Shown: positions 49,338-63,313, numbered from the stretch's first letter. The stretch is DNA of 64,000 nucleotides from Melanocharis versteri (GCA_013397845.1 VZTG01004276.1:62001-126000); one strand, 5' to 3'. Numbers and translations are program-made. The notes: a model not told the origin generated them from the letters alone.

Positions 49338-52300
49338 AACGTGTTTTTGCAACCAGCTCCACATGCACCTGTATTTACTTAACTTCAAAATGAAGTCTGT
49401 GCTGGACATGGCTGGATAAGGTGTCATCCTCTATAACCTGGTTAAATTCTTTACTCTCCTCAGAAAAAAAACACTGAAATAGTTAAAGACAAGTGCTGCA
49501 TTAATTTCAGGGCATACAGAAGGTGATCTAAGTGGGTGGTTTACAGTTCATTGAACTATCACACATTCACTGCTTAGCCTGGAAATATTTCCAAGATACA
49601 CAAACCAGCGAGGCAGGATGGAGCAAGGAGGTGTCAAAGAGCTCAGAAGAGCTGGTCAGGGCCCAGGAAAGAGAGTGACCCGGGAAAGGTGCTCACATTG
49701 AGGTCAACAAGCTCACACCGGAGACCAGCTATGGAACAGCAACTTCCAAACCCTCCAAGGACTTCTGCCAGTGCTTGGTGACACCACTGGGAACCCAATG
49801 ACAGCCCTCAACTTCATCTTTCCCATGTAGATAACAACAGAACCTGTCTCTGTGTTGTCTTGAACCTCAAAGCAACAACATTCATCCTGTTCAATTAGTC
49901 AGTACAGGGCCGTGACTCAAGAGAGACCAGAATACAACAGGAAATCAGGGATCTTAAGGAAAAAGTTTTATCTACTGGTCTGTTCCTGAAAGGAAAAGGT
50001 TATGGAAGCTGTATCCTAAGCAAAATGTGAGAAGAGGGAAAACTTATTTTTTTGCTTTTTTTGTTTGTTTCCAAATATAAAAGGAAGGGAATTCCTCATT
50101 ACCTTATACAGGGTGCACAGTTCTGGGCAGAAAAATCAATGGACATTAAATTTCGGTGCCCAGGAAGGCAAAAGTCTTAAATGCTGAGAAAACTTCCCTT
50201 CAAAAATTCCTAAACAGTCTTAATATTTATCATGCACTACATCAAGATCATCAGAGAAAGAGCCACAAACAGCTCTTCCATGTAAAGTCTTTGAGGCAGA
50301 AGAAACACTGACATATGACTTGTCCTCCTTCCACCAGATATGGGAAGGAGAAGCAGAATTCTTTTAAGGTAGAGGAAATTTTCTTTTGGATAAAAAAGTC
50401 ATCACAATGGAAATCTGATGGAATTCAGCCATAGACAGTTGAGTTCTGCATTTCTTTACGCTGCTGGAATTTAAATCCTTTGTTCACATAAATGTAGAAC
50501 TCCATAAAGGTCAAACTCAAACCCAAGCAAGAGTGACACATCAGTTCATCCTCACCACTGCCAGGTCTCAGCCTATGAAGCCTTTTTGTTTTCTTCTTCA
50601 TGTTCATTCCCGTTGGTTTGTTTGTTTGTTTTACTTCAAGATAACAATTTGCTGTCCTTTATTTCTTCGTTATTCTTTCACTAAGGCATGACTTTCTATT
50701 TGTTTCTCTTTATCATATTTGATCAATCTTCTGAAATGCTAAAGTTGCAAAATTATTTTTTTAATGAAAAATGCTTTAGAAATGAAGGAATTATTAAAAA
50801 AATTAGATCAGGAAATACTTCCCTGGTGGTGTATATATGCACCTCTTCTGAGCTCTGATATTTATGCATTTTTATAAAATCTTTGACTTGAAAACACTAT
50901 TAATTATTATTGTTCTGACAGGTGATATGTGCTTTCTTTGTGTTTTTGAGGACATTTATTTGAAAATGTACTTATAGATCGTTTTAAAATGTAAATTTAA
51001 AAGATGTCTATTAAAACAGAAGATGAAAATGTAACATGAAATGTCCTGGTTCTGTGCCATTGCTCTATTCTGGATGAAATATCAGACCTACCATTGATTC
51101 CGTGTTTTTTTTCCCTCGTGATAAGCGTGTCCATGCCATAAAACCACAAAATTCTAACAGATCAATAAAATATCCAGCTTCAGCTGAAGAAAGGCCTTCT
51201 GTTTGGTGGGGCAGCAAACACATACCCATTTCCACCATCAGCTGTAAACTTCCAGTGTCACAGGAACAGTCCACCCATTTATCGAGCCTCTCAAAGCCAT
51301 GTCCTGTTCCCAGCCCATGTTTGCTGTGGGCAGTGAGTGCCAGCCCTGATGGACCAGACCAAAACACCCCCAGGCAGAACAATTCCCCCATGCTGAGACC
51401 TGGGCTGCCCTGGCTGCTCCACCTCCAGAACAAGAGCTGGCTTGGTTGAAGGTACCAGCTGAAAATAGGTGATAAATTCATGCCACAACATCAGATGTGT
51501 CTGATTTACAGTGCACGGCAAGACCTTGGAGTTAAATTCCCATTTACTCGTTGAAAACAAGGTTTTATTAATGTAAGGAAGCTTTAAGTCATCGGTGTTT
51601 CAAGGCCAGCACAGAAGATCTACATAACTGCAGCGCTAGAAAGGTGAAGTTTGGGATTCCTAGAACCTGAAGTTTGATCTACATGTAGAGAAAAGCAAGA
51701 GAATGGGGAAGAAGATTATCATCCAAGCTGCCCAGGTACCACTTAAATATCAAAAAAAGCCCTTTCCCTCTGTCTTCAAAGCTGCCAGAAGCTGCTCTAA
51801 ACCTTCCACCCAGCAGAGCCCCTGAAACAGGCTGCTAGCATTTGTCATCCTCCCTCTCGTGCGAAATAAACCCTCCATCCATGTGTTCCACTGCAGAGCA
51901 GCAAAACAGACAACGGAGACGCCAAATAAGGTCATTTTGTGTATTTCTTCTCCTTCCCATTTCACGCAGCTTCTGTGAAAGATCCTGACAGGTGGTTTGA
52001 ATAAAACAACCCACGTGCTTTCTTCTTTTCATCAAAGGCTGACAAAGGATAATTTGTTTGCTGCATCCCTCCTGCAACGCCTTTATTGGGAAAAGCTGCG
52101 GCAGAGGCATTTTTGGAAGCAACAGTGCTCCCAGGCATTTCTGGGTGGCTGAGCTGAGCAGCAGGTGTGGGCAGACAGATCAGACTGCTCTGATGCACTG
52201 CAGGCCAACACCTTCTCTCCAAGCCAGCCAGGGCTACCAGGGATTCATTGCAGCTCAGCCTTGGCCAGTGGGTGTCACTAAAATTAAGCTGCAAGGGAAA

Positions 52301-53472
52301 CTAGGAAAAAAAAAAAAAGGCATGGGGGCAAGATAACCTGAATTTTAAAAGCATTCCAGATCTTATTTCTGGACCTAAGCCTTGTTTTGAATCCTTCCTT
52401 TGGTCAAACAATGGCAATGAGATCAGAGCCATCCAGTGCCCGCTAATTACTAAGCGGGGTGACGCTTGCAGGGAATTGCTGGTAGGATGCCTGGATGGGA
52501 TGGGAAATGGTTCTACCGAGGCATCCCTGGTGGTGGTGGCATGTTTCTTTATGGGTTTCCTACTGCCCTGTCCCCCCTGCAGCGGGGGGACGCCAGCCAG
52601 GTGACTCACTGAGGTTCTGCCCCGTGTTTACTGCAACAAACCTCCCCACAGGGAGTTGCTCGCTGCGCGCAGCCTGATTTTCCCAAGAACACCTCAAAGG
52701 GCTAATTTTAAATTAACAAAAGCTTTGGAAGGCAGGGAGAAGGGAAGGGGGAGGAGGGTTTCTTGCGGGAGGAAAGAGATGGCAGAAATAGCCTCCTTCC
52801 TTTTTCCTCTCTCTTGTCCAAGATAAGGAAACATCACACGCTAAGGGCAATTTAAAAACAACTTAAAAGGCAGATAAATTTAGTCACAAGTATTTCACTG
52901 GGTGGACAGTCAAGATATAGAACAAGTCTTCAGCCAGAAGGTTTTTAGGGAAAATTACCAGTGGTTAAGGCAAAGGGGCAAAAATCAAGGAAATATGGTT
53001 GGCATTAAAATTAATGTAGGACAAGGTCATAAATCCCCAGTTCATCCACCCACAGCAAAGGGAAGCCGAGCTGGGATGTTTCAGAATACTTTGATTGGAG
53101 GTGTCCTTCTGTAAAAAGGGTGGAATGGCCCATGATGAGCATAAATACGTAATTTCCATATTGAAGAGTTCATGTTGCAGTTCTATCAAGACCCAGACTC
53201 TTTCAGAACTCTAAAAGGGTGGAAAAAACTTATAATTCTAGGAGATAAAAAAGGAACGTGATGAATGAACATCACGGGCACTGCTGTGGTCTGATGGTCC
53301 TTCTGTGAAAAACTGAAGGGACTTGCAGCTCTGAGGCAGGGAAATGCCACCAGAAAATGACACTGGCAACTGCTCAGCAGTTGAGGTTTTGCATGGAACC
53401 AAACCTGCTGGAGTCACACTCCAGATGCAATACAAGGATTATAATAAAGTCCCCTCCTTTTACATCTCCTTT

Positions 53473-53530
53473 CAACTGTCTTTTTGCAACTTTGACTGTC
53501 TTTTTGCTGCTTTATTGACTGTCTTCTCAG
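53473..53530. repeat. About three tandem copies of a 20-bp unit (ACTGTCTTTTTGC core)
   Basis: ACTGTCTTTTTGCAACTTT, ACTGTCTTTTTGCTGCTTT and a diverged ACTGTCTTCTCAG follow one another. Confidence 0.75.
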
Positions 53531-56269
53531 TGGTCTTTGGTTTACATGGAATTTGAGCCGACTTCTAAAGTTTGTCGGGCCAACAAAGATATTCTGTCCA
53601 TCATTGTGGTGAGCACGTGTCAACCACAGGTCAGCACTAGCTCAAGGACATCTGTACAATGCTCCGTTGCACTAAGCAAACACATCTTTAATCTCTCCGT
53701 ACCATCTGGAAAATAATATTTCTTTTATTTTTCCCTTTTGATTTTCTTTTCTGTTGAGATTGCAAGTATTAAAAGGCAAGCCCTTTCTCTGATTACAAAA
53801 GGATACATCAACACAAGCAGGACAAACAGTCCAGGACCTGTTCCTTGGCCCTGAAGGCAAGTGGTGTGATTCATCTTATGGCCATATGGATAAACTTCCG
53901 TCCATGTGAAAAAAAAGAGTGGCCTCACCCACACCTCCTCCTGGGAACAGGCTCTGACCCGTGGTAGTATTTGAACCATCTCTGAGCATTTTCTGGGAAA
54001 GAGAAAAATGGCATGGAATGAAAATGTTTCAGGGAGTAGATCACTATGGAAGATTGCAGGCCCGGCCCTGGTCATGTTTAACAGCATAAACCCAGCTTAA
54101 GTGTACAATGCCCAAGATGAAAAGACACAAGGTTGATTTGGACCTGTAGGTATTACTAGAAAAGAAAATAAAAATAGGATTTTTTCAATTTTGTTTTTGG
54201 TTTGGCTTCTGCAAACTCAAAATCACTGGTTGTGAGCACCTCCCAGAAGGAAAATACCGACTCAAAGGCAGCGGGCAGCCCCTACACAATCCAGCACATG
54301 CTCTGGTGCACTCCCAGCCATTCTTTGCTGGGTTTTCCAGCCCTGGAAATATGTGTGTCCAGCAGAATATTTTACACCAGTTCATGAGGGGGAAATGCCA
54401 TTAAAGAACACGACTCTCTTGACAGAGCAGTGCTGGTGTGCGTTGCTTGGCTTGGCTGCGGTGCACTTCGAAACACGCAGCAAGGAAAGAATCATCACTC
54501 AGATAATCCTTCCCAAGTGCAGCGAGAAGGAGCTGCTGATGCCACAGAGCAGAAAAGATTTCCAAAGCTTGGATTCTAATTTCCTGATCTTTAAAAAAGA
54601 AATTGCTCATCTGCAGCTAATCATGTTTGCGCCTTTCGCCATCTCCAAGAGCAACATTTTCCAAGGTGCTTTTAATGAACTGAACAGCCTCCTAAAGACT
54701 CAGGAGAGACAGAGAGGCTGTCAGAGACAAATCCCTTTATTTGATTAGGCTTCACAGGATCTTGGTACATTCCTAACCGAAAAGAACACAACAAAGATTG
54801 ATCCTCCTCCCACCCAAATCAGTTAGACTTTTTCTCCGAGGCGGGACCAAATCCAGCACATATTAATTAGAAATGTGTTTTGATGAAATGTTGTTCTGTA
54901 GTGTGAGGCGTGGAACCAGGAAAGCAGATTGGGTTGCAGGAGAGACATGGCTGGAGGTGACTTCCAAAGGCAGAAAGACGAGGAGAGACCAAGGTGGAAG
55001 GTTTGACTATGAAAGACTCAACGGCGAACAAGAAGAGGCAACCACACAACCCGAACCTCACCTCTCGTGGGGGCTTGGCCCCTTCCGTGGGACACAGTGT
55101 GTAATCCCGCCTACATTCCCAACTCTGGGCCAATAGATAAAGGAATTTCTTCCTAATGAACTGCTTCATGTGCCTTGGCAGAAAAGCGCATAGCTGGGAG
55201 CAGTTGGGAAAGCGTTCTGTCAGAGGCAGTCTGGCTGAAGGTTTGCTTGTAGCACTCTTTGCTGGAGTTCTGTTGGGCTACATTTCTCATTTACAATCTG
55301 CTCTGCTTTTGCTGCTTCGTGTTCTTTAAATATTATTTCTACTCTATCTAAAAGAGCATTTTTCCTCAAACCCGGATGAAATGCTCAGAATTCTTCATTC
55401 AGTTGTTTAGTGGATTTAGTGGCAGATTCTTGCAATTACCTGCACATAACATGGTCTCATAAACACCTTTGACAGAAATCACAAGGCACATTCTGCGCTT
55501 CTAGGCAGAGTCTGTGGTTTGCCTGTCAATTTATCTCCCACTTCTACGCTCTCTCTTTTTCTGGAAGCCAAATATTGCATAAAATTTGAGCACAGAATTT
55601 GAATCAGCTCAACATAAATTGAAATGTTGTCAAAGGTTTATTCACAAGTTATAGATTCAGTTCTAGAGAAAAACAGACTTTTCTTTCTGCTCTGTTCTTT
55701 TGGTGATAATCTACTTTTGAACAAATGAAAACCCACTTCAGTTTTAATCTGCAGCTCTCCTGACAAGTGAAAAATTGACTAATTCTGTGAAATAACATTT
55801 TCTTACATGTTTTCCTTCTTTGGTACAACTGAGATTTGGCCAGGACAGAACACCAACCTGCCAGGATTATGCGGAAGGCGTAGGATTTGTGGTATTTCAG
55901 ACCCAGTCAACACAATTGAGCCAGCTTTGTTCTATTTTAAATGCACAGAACACAGCGATCATCTCAGAAGTAACTTCCAGAAAGTTTTGATTTGTTTTGT
56001 TTTGCTTTGTCCTTAAATGATGCAAGTTCTGGGCTGATTTCCAGAACATTTAAGTTTCAAACCCGAATAATCAACTTCTGAGGGATCACCTGAGCTGAAC
56101 CTGCAGGTCCTTGACAAGAACTACCTGTAGAGAACAGACAGATCATCTCTGCACACAGAGTTCTGCTCAGCTTCAGGCCTCCCTGTGAGATCTTTTGTAA
56201 CTGCCAAACTCTATCTTTTCAGAAGTATCTAGCAAAAATCTCCAACATCTCTGACCAAACCTGTTGGGT

Positions 56270-56323
56270 AAATGAAAAAGAAAATAATCTAAAAATAATC
56301 TAAATGAAAAAGAAAATAATCTA
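56270..56323. repeat. 22-bp duplication with 32-bp period
   Basis: 56270-56291 and 56302-56323 are identical (AAATGAAAAAGAAAATAATC then TA). The 10 bases between repeat the end of the unit. Confidence 0.8.
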
Positions 56324-57111
56324 TAAAGCCCTCCAATGTTCCAACAGTGCTGGTCTATGCTGATATAAAAAAAAAAAATCTTAGATGCCTACATTAAAAA
56401 ATATGAGCCATTATTCTCTTTTTGGTTTTCTATTTGATTGCAAACTGATTAAATTGGGTAAAATCTAGCTCAGTCTTTTCAGAGCTATGATAACCCCAAA
56501 GCAAATTACATCCTCAACTTGCTGACAGGAGTCCTAAGGGTCAGAACTCTAAATTCTATCACTTTGGTTGAGTGCCAAGTATCTTGGAAAAAGAAAAAAA
56601 AAAAGAATCAAGTAATCTTCATATGCATCTTAACAGATGCAAATAATTTTAATAAAACTAAAGTGTTGCCTGGGACTCTGTGCACCCTGGAGCCTCGTTC
56701 AAGTTTTATTCTGACATGTAAAATAAAACCTAATGAGAAGTTACCATTGATTTATGGGAAGAGAGAGGGGAATATTATTTTTATTTCATTTCCAAACTGT
56801 TGCAGATCCAGTAATGGATAAGAATGATCTGTGCTGGATACTGTGATGTAGTTTAGATTGTGGTTACTGAGTTTTGGTTATGACATAATATCAGCAGAGA
56901 GACATAGGAAAGGAAGAATTTTAAGGCATCTTCTGGGCTTGCTCTACCCTTAGTTTCCAGAACACTTTTTGGTATTTGGCATGAATTTGAACATTATTTA
57001 CCTACTCACACCTAAGTTGTTAGAAAAGAGAAATCTAGGACATTGGGATTCAAAACATGGAAGCCAAACACTCAGACCCCATTATCTGACAATGAGCTCT
57101 TGCTGCTTTTA

Positions 57112-57700
57112 CAGAATCACAGAAGGGTTTGGGGTTGGAAGCAATCTGAAAACTCATCTCCTTTCAACCCCCTGCCATGGGCAGAGACACCTTCCACTAT
57201 CCCAGTGTGCTCCAAGCCCCATCCAGCCTGGCCTTGGACACTGCCAGGGATCATGGGGCAGCCACAGCTTCTCTGGGTAACGCATTCCAGGGCGTCACCA
57301 CCTCCACAGGGAAGAATTTCTTTCTNCTTCTTTCTCATATCTCATCTAAACCTGTTCTCTGACAGTTTGAAGCCATTCCTCCTTGTCCTGTCACTCCATA
57401 CTCCTGTAAACAGTCTCTTTCCATCTTTCCTGCAGCTCCCTTCAGGCACTGCAAGGGCACGACTAGGTCTCCCTGAAATCTTCTCTTTTTCAGGCTGAAC
57501 AATCCCAACTCTCCCAGCCTTTCCTCACATGCTCCATCCTTCTGATCACGCTGGTGCCTCCTCTGGGCTCTCTCCAGCAGCTCCACATCCTTCCCATGCT
57601 GGAACCCCAGGGCTGGAGCAGCTCTGCAGGTGGGGTCTCACCTGAGCAGCACCGAGGGGAGAATCCCCTCCCTCGATCTGCTGCCCACACTGCCCAGGGT
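57112..57700 (-). mobile_element. CR1 LINE, about 590 bp, the longest copy in the window
   Basis: Read left to right it shows 'agaatcacagaagggtttgg', 'ccctgccatgggcagagaca', 'ccatccagcctggccttgg', 'gaagaatttctttct', 'ccattcctccttgtcctgtc' and 'caggctgaacaatcccaac'. The terminal end on the left gives minus orientation. A single N at 57326 interrupts it. Confidence 0.92.
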
Positions 57701-59284
57701 ATGACTGGCCCAGCCTGATGATTCAGTCATTAGAGGAGAATGTGAAATCTGCGTCATTTTTCGGAAATAAAATGCCTCTGGACATTATTGAAAGCTTAAG
57801 GCAGCTATATTATAACTGAGACATCTCAAATAGATGTTAAAATGGAAATGGGTTCGACCTCATCTGCTGTTTCCCAGCACAAAGTCAGAAAGCGAGGGAG
57901 TTCTGCCATTAGAACAACAGTCCCTATATCTCTCCTTGCCCTGACAGCTCTAAAACTGTGAAAACCAATTAAAATGTCAAGAAGTTTTTGGAAATATCTT
58001 CAAAAAGCAGGGAGCTGGGACGTCTTGGAGATTCCAGTACTAAAGTGAGCTGCGTGCGACCAATTCCTGCCTCTTCTCAGTTCATACTCTCACAGAATAA
58101 GCCTAAGGAGGTTGATTAAATACAGAGAAATGATTCTTTTGGCTCCTCGGCACGAGAAGGCTCCGGGATCATCCACTCCACACCGCTTCCCTAAAAAGGA
58201 GACGAGGAGAGCATTCTGTGCCCTCCACAAAGTGCTTCCCAGGGAATGCAGAGGGAGTGATCAGGCACCAATGACCCTCCTGTGCCTCCTGGGGCAGGGA
58301 AATGTCCCTTTGGCTCTGGCCCAGGCTGGTTTTTCAGCACGTTTGCCTGGGTAGCAGCACTGCTTTTTTCACGTCCCCGTTTTCTCCTGAATCAGTGATT
58401 TGGTTGTTTCAGTTCCAAGTTCTCTTAATGTTTTCTTTTTTTCCCTGCTAACCTTGGTAAACAGTCCTTCGGGTGTCAGGTCCTGACTGATTATTTTCAC
58501 CTGGCTAAAGACTCTGCATTTTTCCTTCTTTGGTAAAAACTTCATGGATGCAGACATTTATTCCCTGATAGGAAACCCAAATTAGCAGATAAAAACCAAG
58601 ATCTTCCTGTAGCCAAACAGTTGTACTGTTTTTTTTACATGAAGTGAACGGAATTTTTCTGTTTAAGTCAAGGCTACACTTTGTCTGGGAATCCGTAATT
58701 ACTTACCTAGTTAATTAATTTGAAAAAGACCATATGATTATTTTTGTGAGGAACCATTCATCACTGACTTAGCACTGAAAGTGCACCATGGCTATAAAAC
58801 TCCAGCTGAAATAGGCCAGCCCAATGGAATTACACACAGATATTTGACTTCAGTTGGTTTGAGACTATTATATTTATTTATTTTATGCTTTAGGAGCTAC
58901 CAGATTAAGAACCCATTCTCAACTATGGATTTTTATTTGATTCTAGATACCTCAAAGCCAATTTTTAGTGAAATCCTCTTCATTTTGAAATCAAATTATA
59001 TTGATATCAACAGGAGTGGAGTTTCCCTTTTAAATCCTTTCAGTGGGATACATCATCTTTCACACTGAGTTTCCTTCAATCCAAAACTGTTTTCTCCTCA
59101 ATGAAGTGATGGGTGGAGATCAGTCACACTCGTTAGTTGGGAATTAGGAATGAGCAGGCCCGTAAGGGTCTGCTACAAAATACTCTACACATCTTATGCC
59201 AACAGGGACAGAAGGCACTTAAGACACGCTACTGATGGGTACTGAAAAGCATTAAAGGCAAGACAGAATTCCCTGGTTAATTCT
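57701..59284. other. Intergenic, nothing recognised
   Basis: AT-rich sequence between two CR1 copies, with no open frame above 95 codons. Confidence 0.45.
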
Positions 59285-59412
59285 CAGAGAATCCCAAAAT
59301 GTTTTGGGTTGGAAGAGATCTTGGGGACCAACCAGTTCCAGCCCCCTGCCATGGGCAGGGACACCTTCCACTGGGCCACGTTGCTCCAAGCCCCGTCCAA
59401 CCTGGCCTTGAG
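59285..59412 (-). mobile_element. CR1 LINE 3'-end fragment
   Basis: It reads 'gggttggaagagatcttggg', 'ccctgccatgggcagggaca', 'ttgctccaagccccgtccaa' and 'cctggccttgag', in minus orientation. Confidence 0.9.
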
Positions 59413-61394
59413 CTGTTGCATTTCTAATTTTACAGCGTCCACTCAAAATCACAGGGGAATTTTGCTTTTTATTTTGCAATGGGATCCTGCATGTTAGATT
59501 ACGAAGGTGCCAGTTTCGTTCTCAAACTCCATGCTGTTAGGAAATAGGAACTGAAAAATTAAACTGAGTCAATAAAGATTTCCCTGAACATCCTTAAGCA
59601 TATTAGGACAGAAGTAAACAAAAGACAGTTGGATGAGAGCACTTTATTTGAAAGTATTTGAAGTTTTGAAGTTATTTTCTTTCTTCTCTCAATTTCCCTT
59701 CCCCTTATTGCAATCATTTATTGCTGCTGTCATTATATGCTTTATTTCATTTTCAAATTATGGAAGGGTAGCCAGGACATTTTAGTTACTCACTTTTAAT
59801 TTACTTTTAACTTGTGATGTCATTTACAACATGAGTGCATTCAGAGAGACGTGCAGGCTGAATTGGGCTGCCACATGCTGCTAATTTTGGATAAAGCAGC
59901 AGTTTTACACTCCAGCTCTGGAGCATTCACCGTTCTCACTCCTAATTTACACAAAGGGCAACTGCAGCGTGGCTGAGTTTATTTGCTATAGCAGCAAACA
60001 TCTTGGCACAGGCTGGCACTGGCACCGACAGCAGAAAAATGTCACCGGAGGCCGTTTCCTACACACAGCACTGGGATTGCTCAAAAATCCCCGCTGGAAA
60101 AGAGCCTGCTGAGCCCTGAGATCACAAAGGGCTCCTCGTGCGTAAATGACACCGATCCTGGTGCTGGAACATGTGGCTAAAGGCTCTGCAAGCTCAGAAA
60201 GAGCACGGAGAAAATGCCTCTGAAGTCACGATTCATCTTGTGCGCGGAGCTCGGGTTCTGTGTATTCCCAAGGCAACTGTAAAAGGTGTAAAAGGATGGG
60301 CCACCCGTTCATCTGGCCCTAAAAGTTGTGTCAGGTGATGAGTTCAGACAAAACATTTCAAGGATAAAAACAGGATAAAATTAAAATCGACAGCTTTTAC
60401 CTCAAAAGGAAAGCAGCATTTCACGCAATTCTGATATTCAGGAATCGCCCTACGTCAGGGATGCTCAGACCAGAGCAGCTCTTCAGACACATCCTCACAG
60501 CCCAAGAGAACTGTCTGTCTGTCACGAGGGGATGGAAAAGTAAGGCTGTTCCCCTCATTTTGCCCTATTTTTGGTATAAAATGGAAAGCAGACCCGTGCT
60601 GCACTAAACAAAATGCAACTTTGCTTCAGCGGGAAGGGGCACTTGTTTTTGAACATAAAAGTGATTACAAGAAACTATTACAAGCTATGATTTTGACTTA
60701 AACCCAGATAAAATCTCCTGGCTAACCATCACTTTCCTGATCTGAATAGTTTGTTTCTCCAGTTCTCTGTTTTCACACTTAAAATTTGTGTATTATTTGC
60801 AGGACATAGGACAACAACTAACCCTGAGTTTTCCCAGGAAACCCTGACTGAGACATGTTAATGAGCTTGTTCATGAAAAAAGTCCTTTATTTTTTAAAAT
60901 CCTTAGCAATAAACTGAACAGCACAAACCACAGATGAAAGTAAAGGTCATGCTCTGGTGAAGAGCAGGTAAGCACATCTAAATATAAAATATTTCTGAAG
61001 ATAAAGAACAGAAGAGAGTGGATCTGCATTTGCTGTAAGACTCTGGTAGTGGCTTGCCTCTGGATTTTGATTGCAAATCAAAGTTATCCATAATATAAAT
61101 TCTCTTTGCTTGTATCTGTCTAGATGTTGGATATTTTCTGGTAATGAGAATATTTTTATACTAATTACCATTAAAACTCACAGCAAAGCAGAAGCTCATA
61201 TTAAGAGTTTCACTGGGGTGCTGTGGAGTTAAAAATCAGAAACAAAACTCTGGTTCAGACACCTGGAATTTAATGTTGGATTTCTGATTAATATTGGATG
61301 TGAGGCACAACACACTGGTTTGGCATTTCGTAACTGTTCACCTTTATAATGGAAAAGATGAGAGGAAATATTAAATCAGAAACCCACTGGCCTC
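59413..61394. other. Intergenic, nothing recognised
   Basis: No repeat or coding similarity recognised. Sequence around 60.0-60.25 kb is somewhat richer in CpG than its surroundings. Confidence 0.45.
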
Positions 61395-61533
61395 AGAATC
61401 CCACATAATCCCAGAAAAACCAGGTTGGAAGGGACCAAGAACATCCAGTTCCAACCTCTGCCATGGGCAGGGACACCTCCCACTACCCCAGGTTGCTCCA
61501 AGCCTCGCCCAGCCTGGCCTTGGACACTTCCAG
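61395..61533 (-). mobile_element. CR1 LINE 3'-end fragment
   Basis: It reads 'caggttggaagggaccaag', 'cctctgccatgggcaggga', 'ggttgctccaagcctcgcc' and 'tggccttggacacttccag', in minus orientation. Confidence 0.9.
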
Positions 61534-62443
61534 ATCCGTAGAGACATGGGAGAAAAAAACCAGTCTGGACTGTTTAACAAGGAAAAAGACAGAGATGATC
61601 TAAGTCAAGAGGAAATTCGAAGCTTCCCCAGACCAGGAGTGGTGGTGATGTGACTTTCACATATGTCTACAGTGGAATGAAGGAGAAAAGGAGATTTCCC
61701 TGAGTTGCTGAAGTGAATACACAATGTCCTACAGCTCCTTTCAGGAACGTTTGTTGATGGAGCAGCAGGTTCCCATCCCAGAGATTCAGAGCACAGGGAG
61801 TCCTCAGGAGGTTGCAGCTGTCCATTAGCGCTGTTAAAACTTTACAAAAGTATTAACATGAAATTTATTTCCTTTTTAAAAATAGCTTAAAATTGGTACC
61901 CAAAAGCTTTGTCTCTCCCTTGGGGGCTCACACCACGATTGAAAGCCAACCACCAGAGGCACCAAGGTCCAGTGAGGATCAGAAGGAGGATGATGGGGGA
62001 CCATGGGTCAGGATGATAGATGTGAGAGGCATCTCTGATCGGAGATCCTAGTGGATGTGAGGTGGCCACAGCTGCACATCCCTCAGCCCTGCCTGCAGTG
62101 AGCTCGTGTGTGTCCCCACAGCTGTGCACACACCCCACAACCTCCTCAGAAGCTGCTTGAGACCTTCAGACCCTCAACAGCCAACTTGCCACCTTCTGGC
62201 CCCTCCAGTATCTGCCCCAGGGCCATGGTCTCTCCCAGGCCCGGCTCACAGACCTCTCCCCTTCTCTCCAGCTGGGCTGAAGTTCCCTTAAACCAGGCAT
62301 ATCCGTGTGTGCAGGACTGCAGCTCCTCAGGGAAACACTCACAGCCTGGTCTCTCCAGCTCCTGGACCCACGGGCACACGAGCCCTGTGAGCCACAGCCC
62401 CTTCTCCAGCTGCTGGCCCTAAGACCCCACACAAACCTGGGGG
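61534..62443. other. Flank of the 222-bp inverted repeat; C-rich, possibly retroelement-derived
   Basis: 61.9-62.44 kb is C-rich on the plus strand and has open frames on both strands. It could be part of the same element as the inverted repeat, but I recognise no retroviral domain. Confidence 0.35.
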
Positions 62444-62665
62444 GGCTCAGAGTGAATGAGAAGGAAACTCAGAAATAAAACTCGTGGCTTAATTGGAGGG
62501 AGGGAGCTGCAGGGAAAGGCACACTCCAACAAATGGAACAGAAGCTGTTTATCAGGAAGAGGTTTATAGGTTCTCAAATCTCCCAGATGTGGGTGAGGAG
62601 AAGCTGGTGATTGACATAGGGTGGCTGAAAGGAAGAGAGCACAACGAGATGTTGGCCAGACAGGG
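62444..62665 (+). repeat. Left arm of a 222-bp, 98.6% identical inverted repeat
   Basis: It aligns without gaps to the reverse complement of 63314-63535, differing at 3 of 222 positions. It begins GGCTCAGAGTGAATGAG and ends GGCCAGACAGGG. It carries AATAAA on the plus strand at 62474-62479 and an open frame starting at 62493 (MEGGSCRERHTPTNG...). It may be part of an LTR, but the family was not identified. Confidence 0.92.
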
Positions 62666-63313
62666 CTGGGGGGGCTTGGGGGGGACCCTCACCCAGGAAA
62701 ACACCTGGAAATGGAGTTTAATAAGGAGACAGGGCAGACTGAGCTGAGCAAGTGCAGAGCGTGGCCAGCCCTGGTTTTTCACATGTTCTACAGCTTTTAT
62801 CCCCTTATCTCTCTGTTTTCCCACACTCGCTCCTCCCCAAGCCACATCGATTGGTCCTTCTCCAAATATCCTATGATAACTTCCACACACTCTCACAGCT
62901 CCTGTAAAATCATCCCTCAGTGAGTTTTATGTAATCCTCAAATGCTCCTCCCTTGCATCCCTGTTCCTGTGAGGGCAGCAAACCCCACAGCTCTCAGGAT
63001 CCCCTTGGGGAGCATTTCTTTGGCCAAGCCAAGACATCTCGGTGAGTCTCAGCTGCTCACCAGCCCCAGGAGTGACTGAGACAGAGAACTCCATTGGCAC
63101 CAATCACATTATTGGGTTTCCTCCTCCTAATTGTAGCTCCTCAACTCCTTGATGAGCCTTTGGGTTCATGGTGATTAGCTGTTAATCACCTATGCTAATG
63201 GCTATGGGAAACATTCTGCCCGGTTTATTGCTCTTTCTGGCCAGCCCTTCCATGGCACCAAGCAGGACTTGCACAACTGCTAATCCAAAAATAATTTCCC
63301 AAGGTCTGGGGAT
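62666..63313. other. 648-bp spacer between the inverted arms
   Basis: Single-copy-looking sequence with a small hairpin-forming block at 63170-63190 (arms GGTGATTA/TAATCACC, 5-nt loop). No transposase or other domain is recognised. Confidence 0.6.

Larger units (their letters stand above)
49338..57111. other. Intergenic, no gene recognised
   Basis: It holds two small tandem repeats (53.47 and 56.27 kb). GC-richer stretches at about 52.5-52.7 kb have no clear island. Open frames of 110-138 codons at 51-52 kb and 54.4 kb lack recognisable domains. Confidence 0.45.

Noticed and set aside
54353..54748. 131-codon plus-strand open frame
   Set aside because: It reads somewhat protein-like but matches nothing I know and stands alone.
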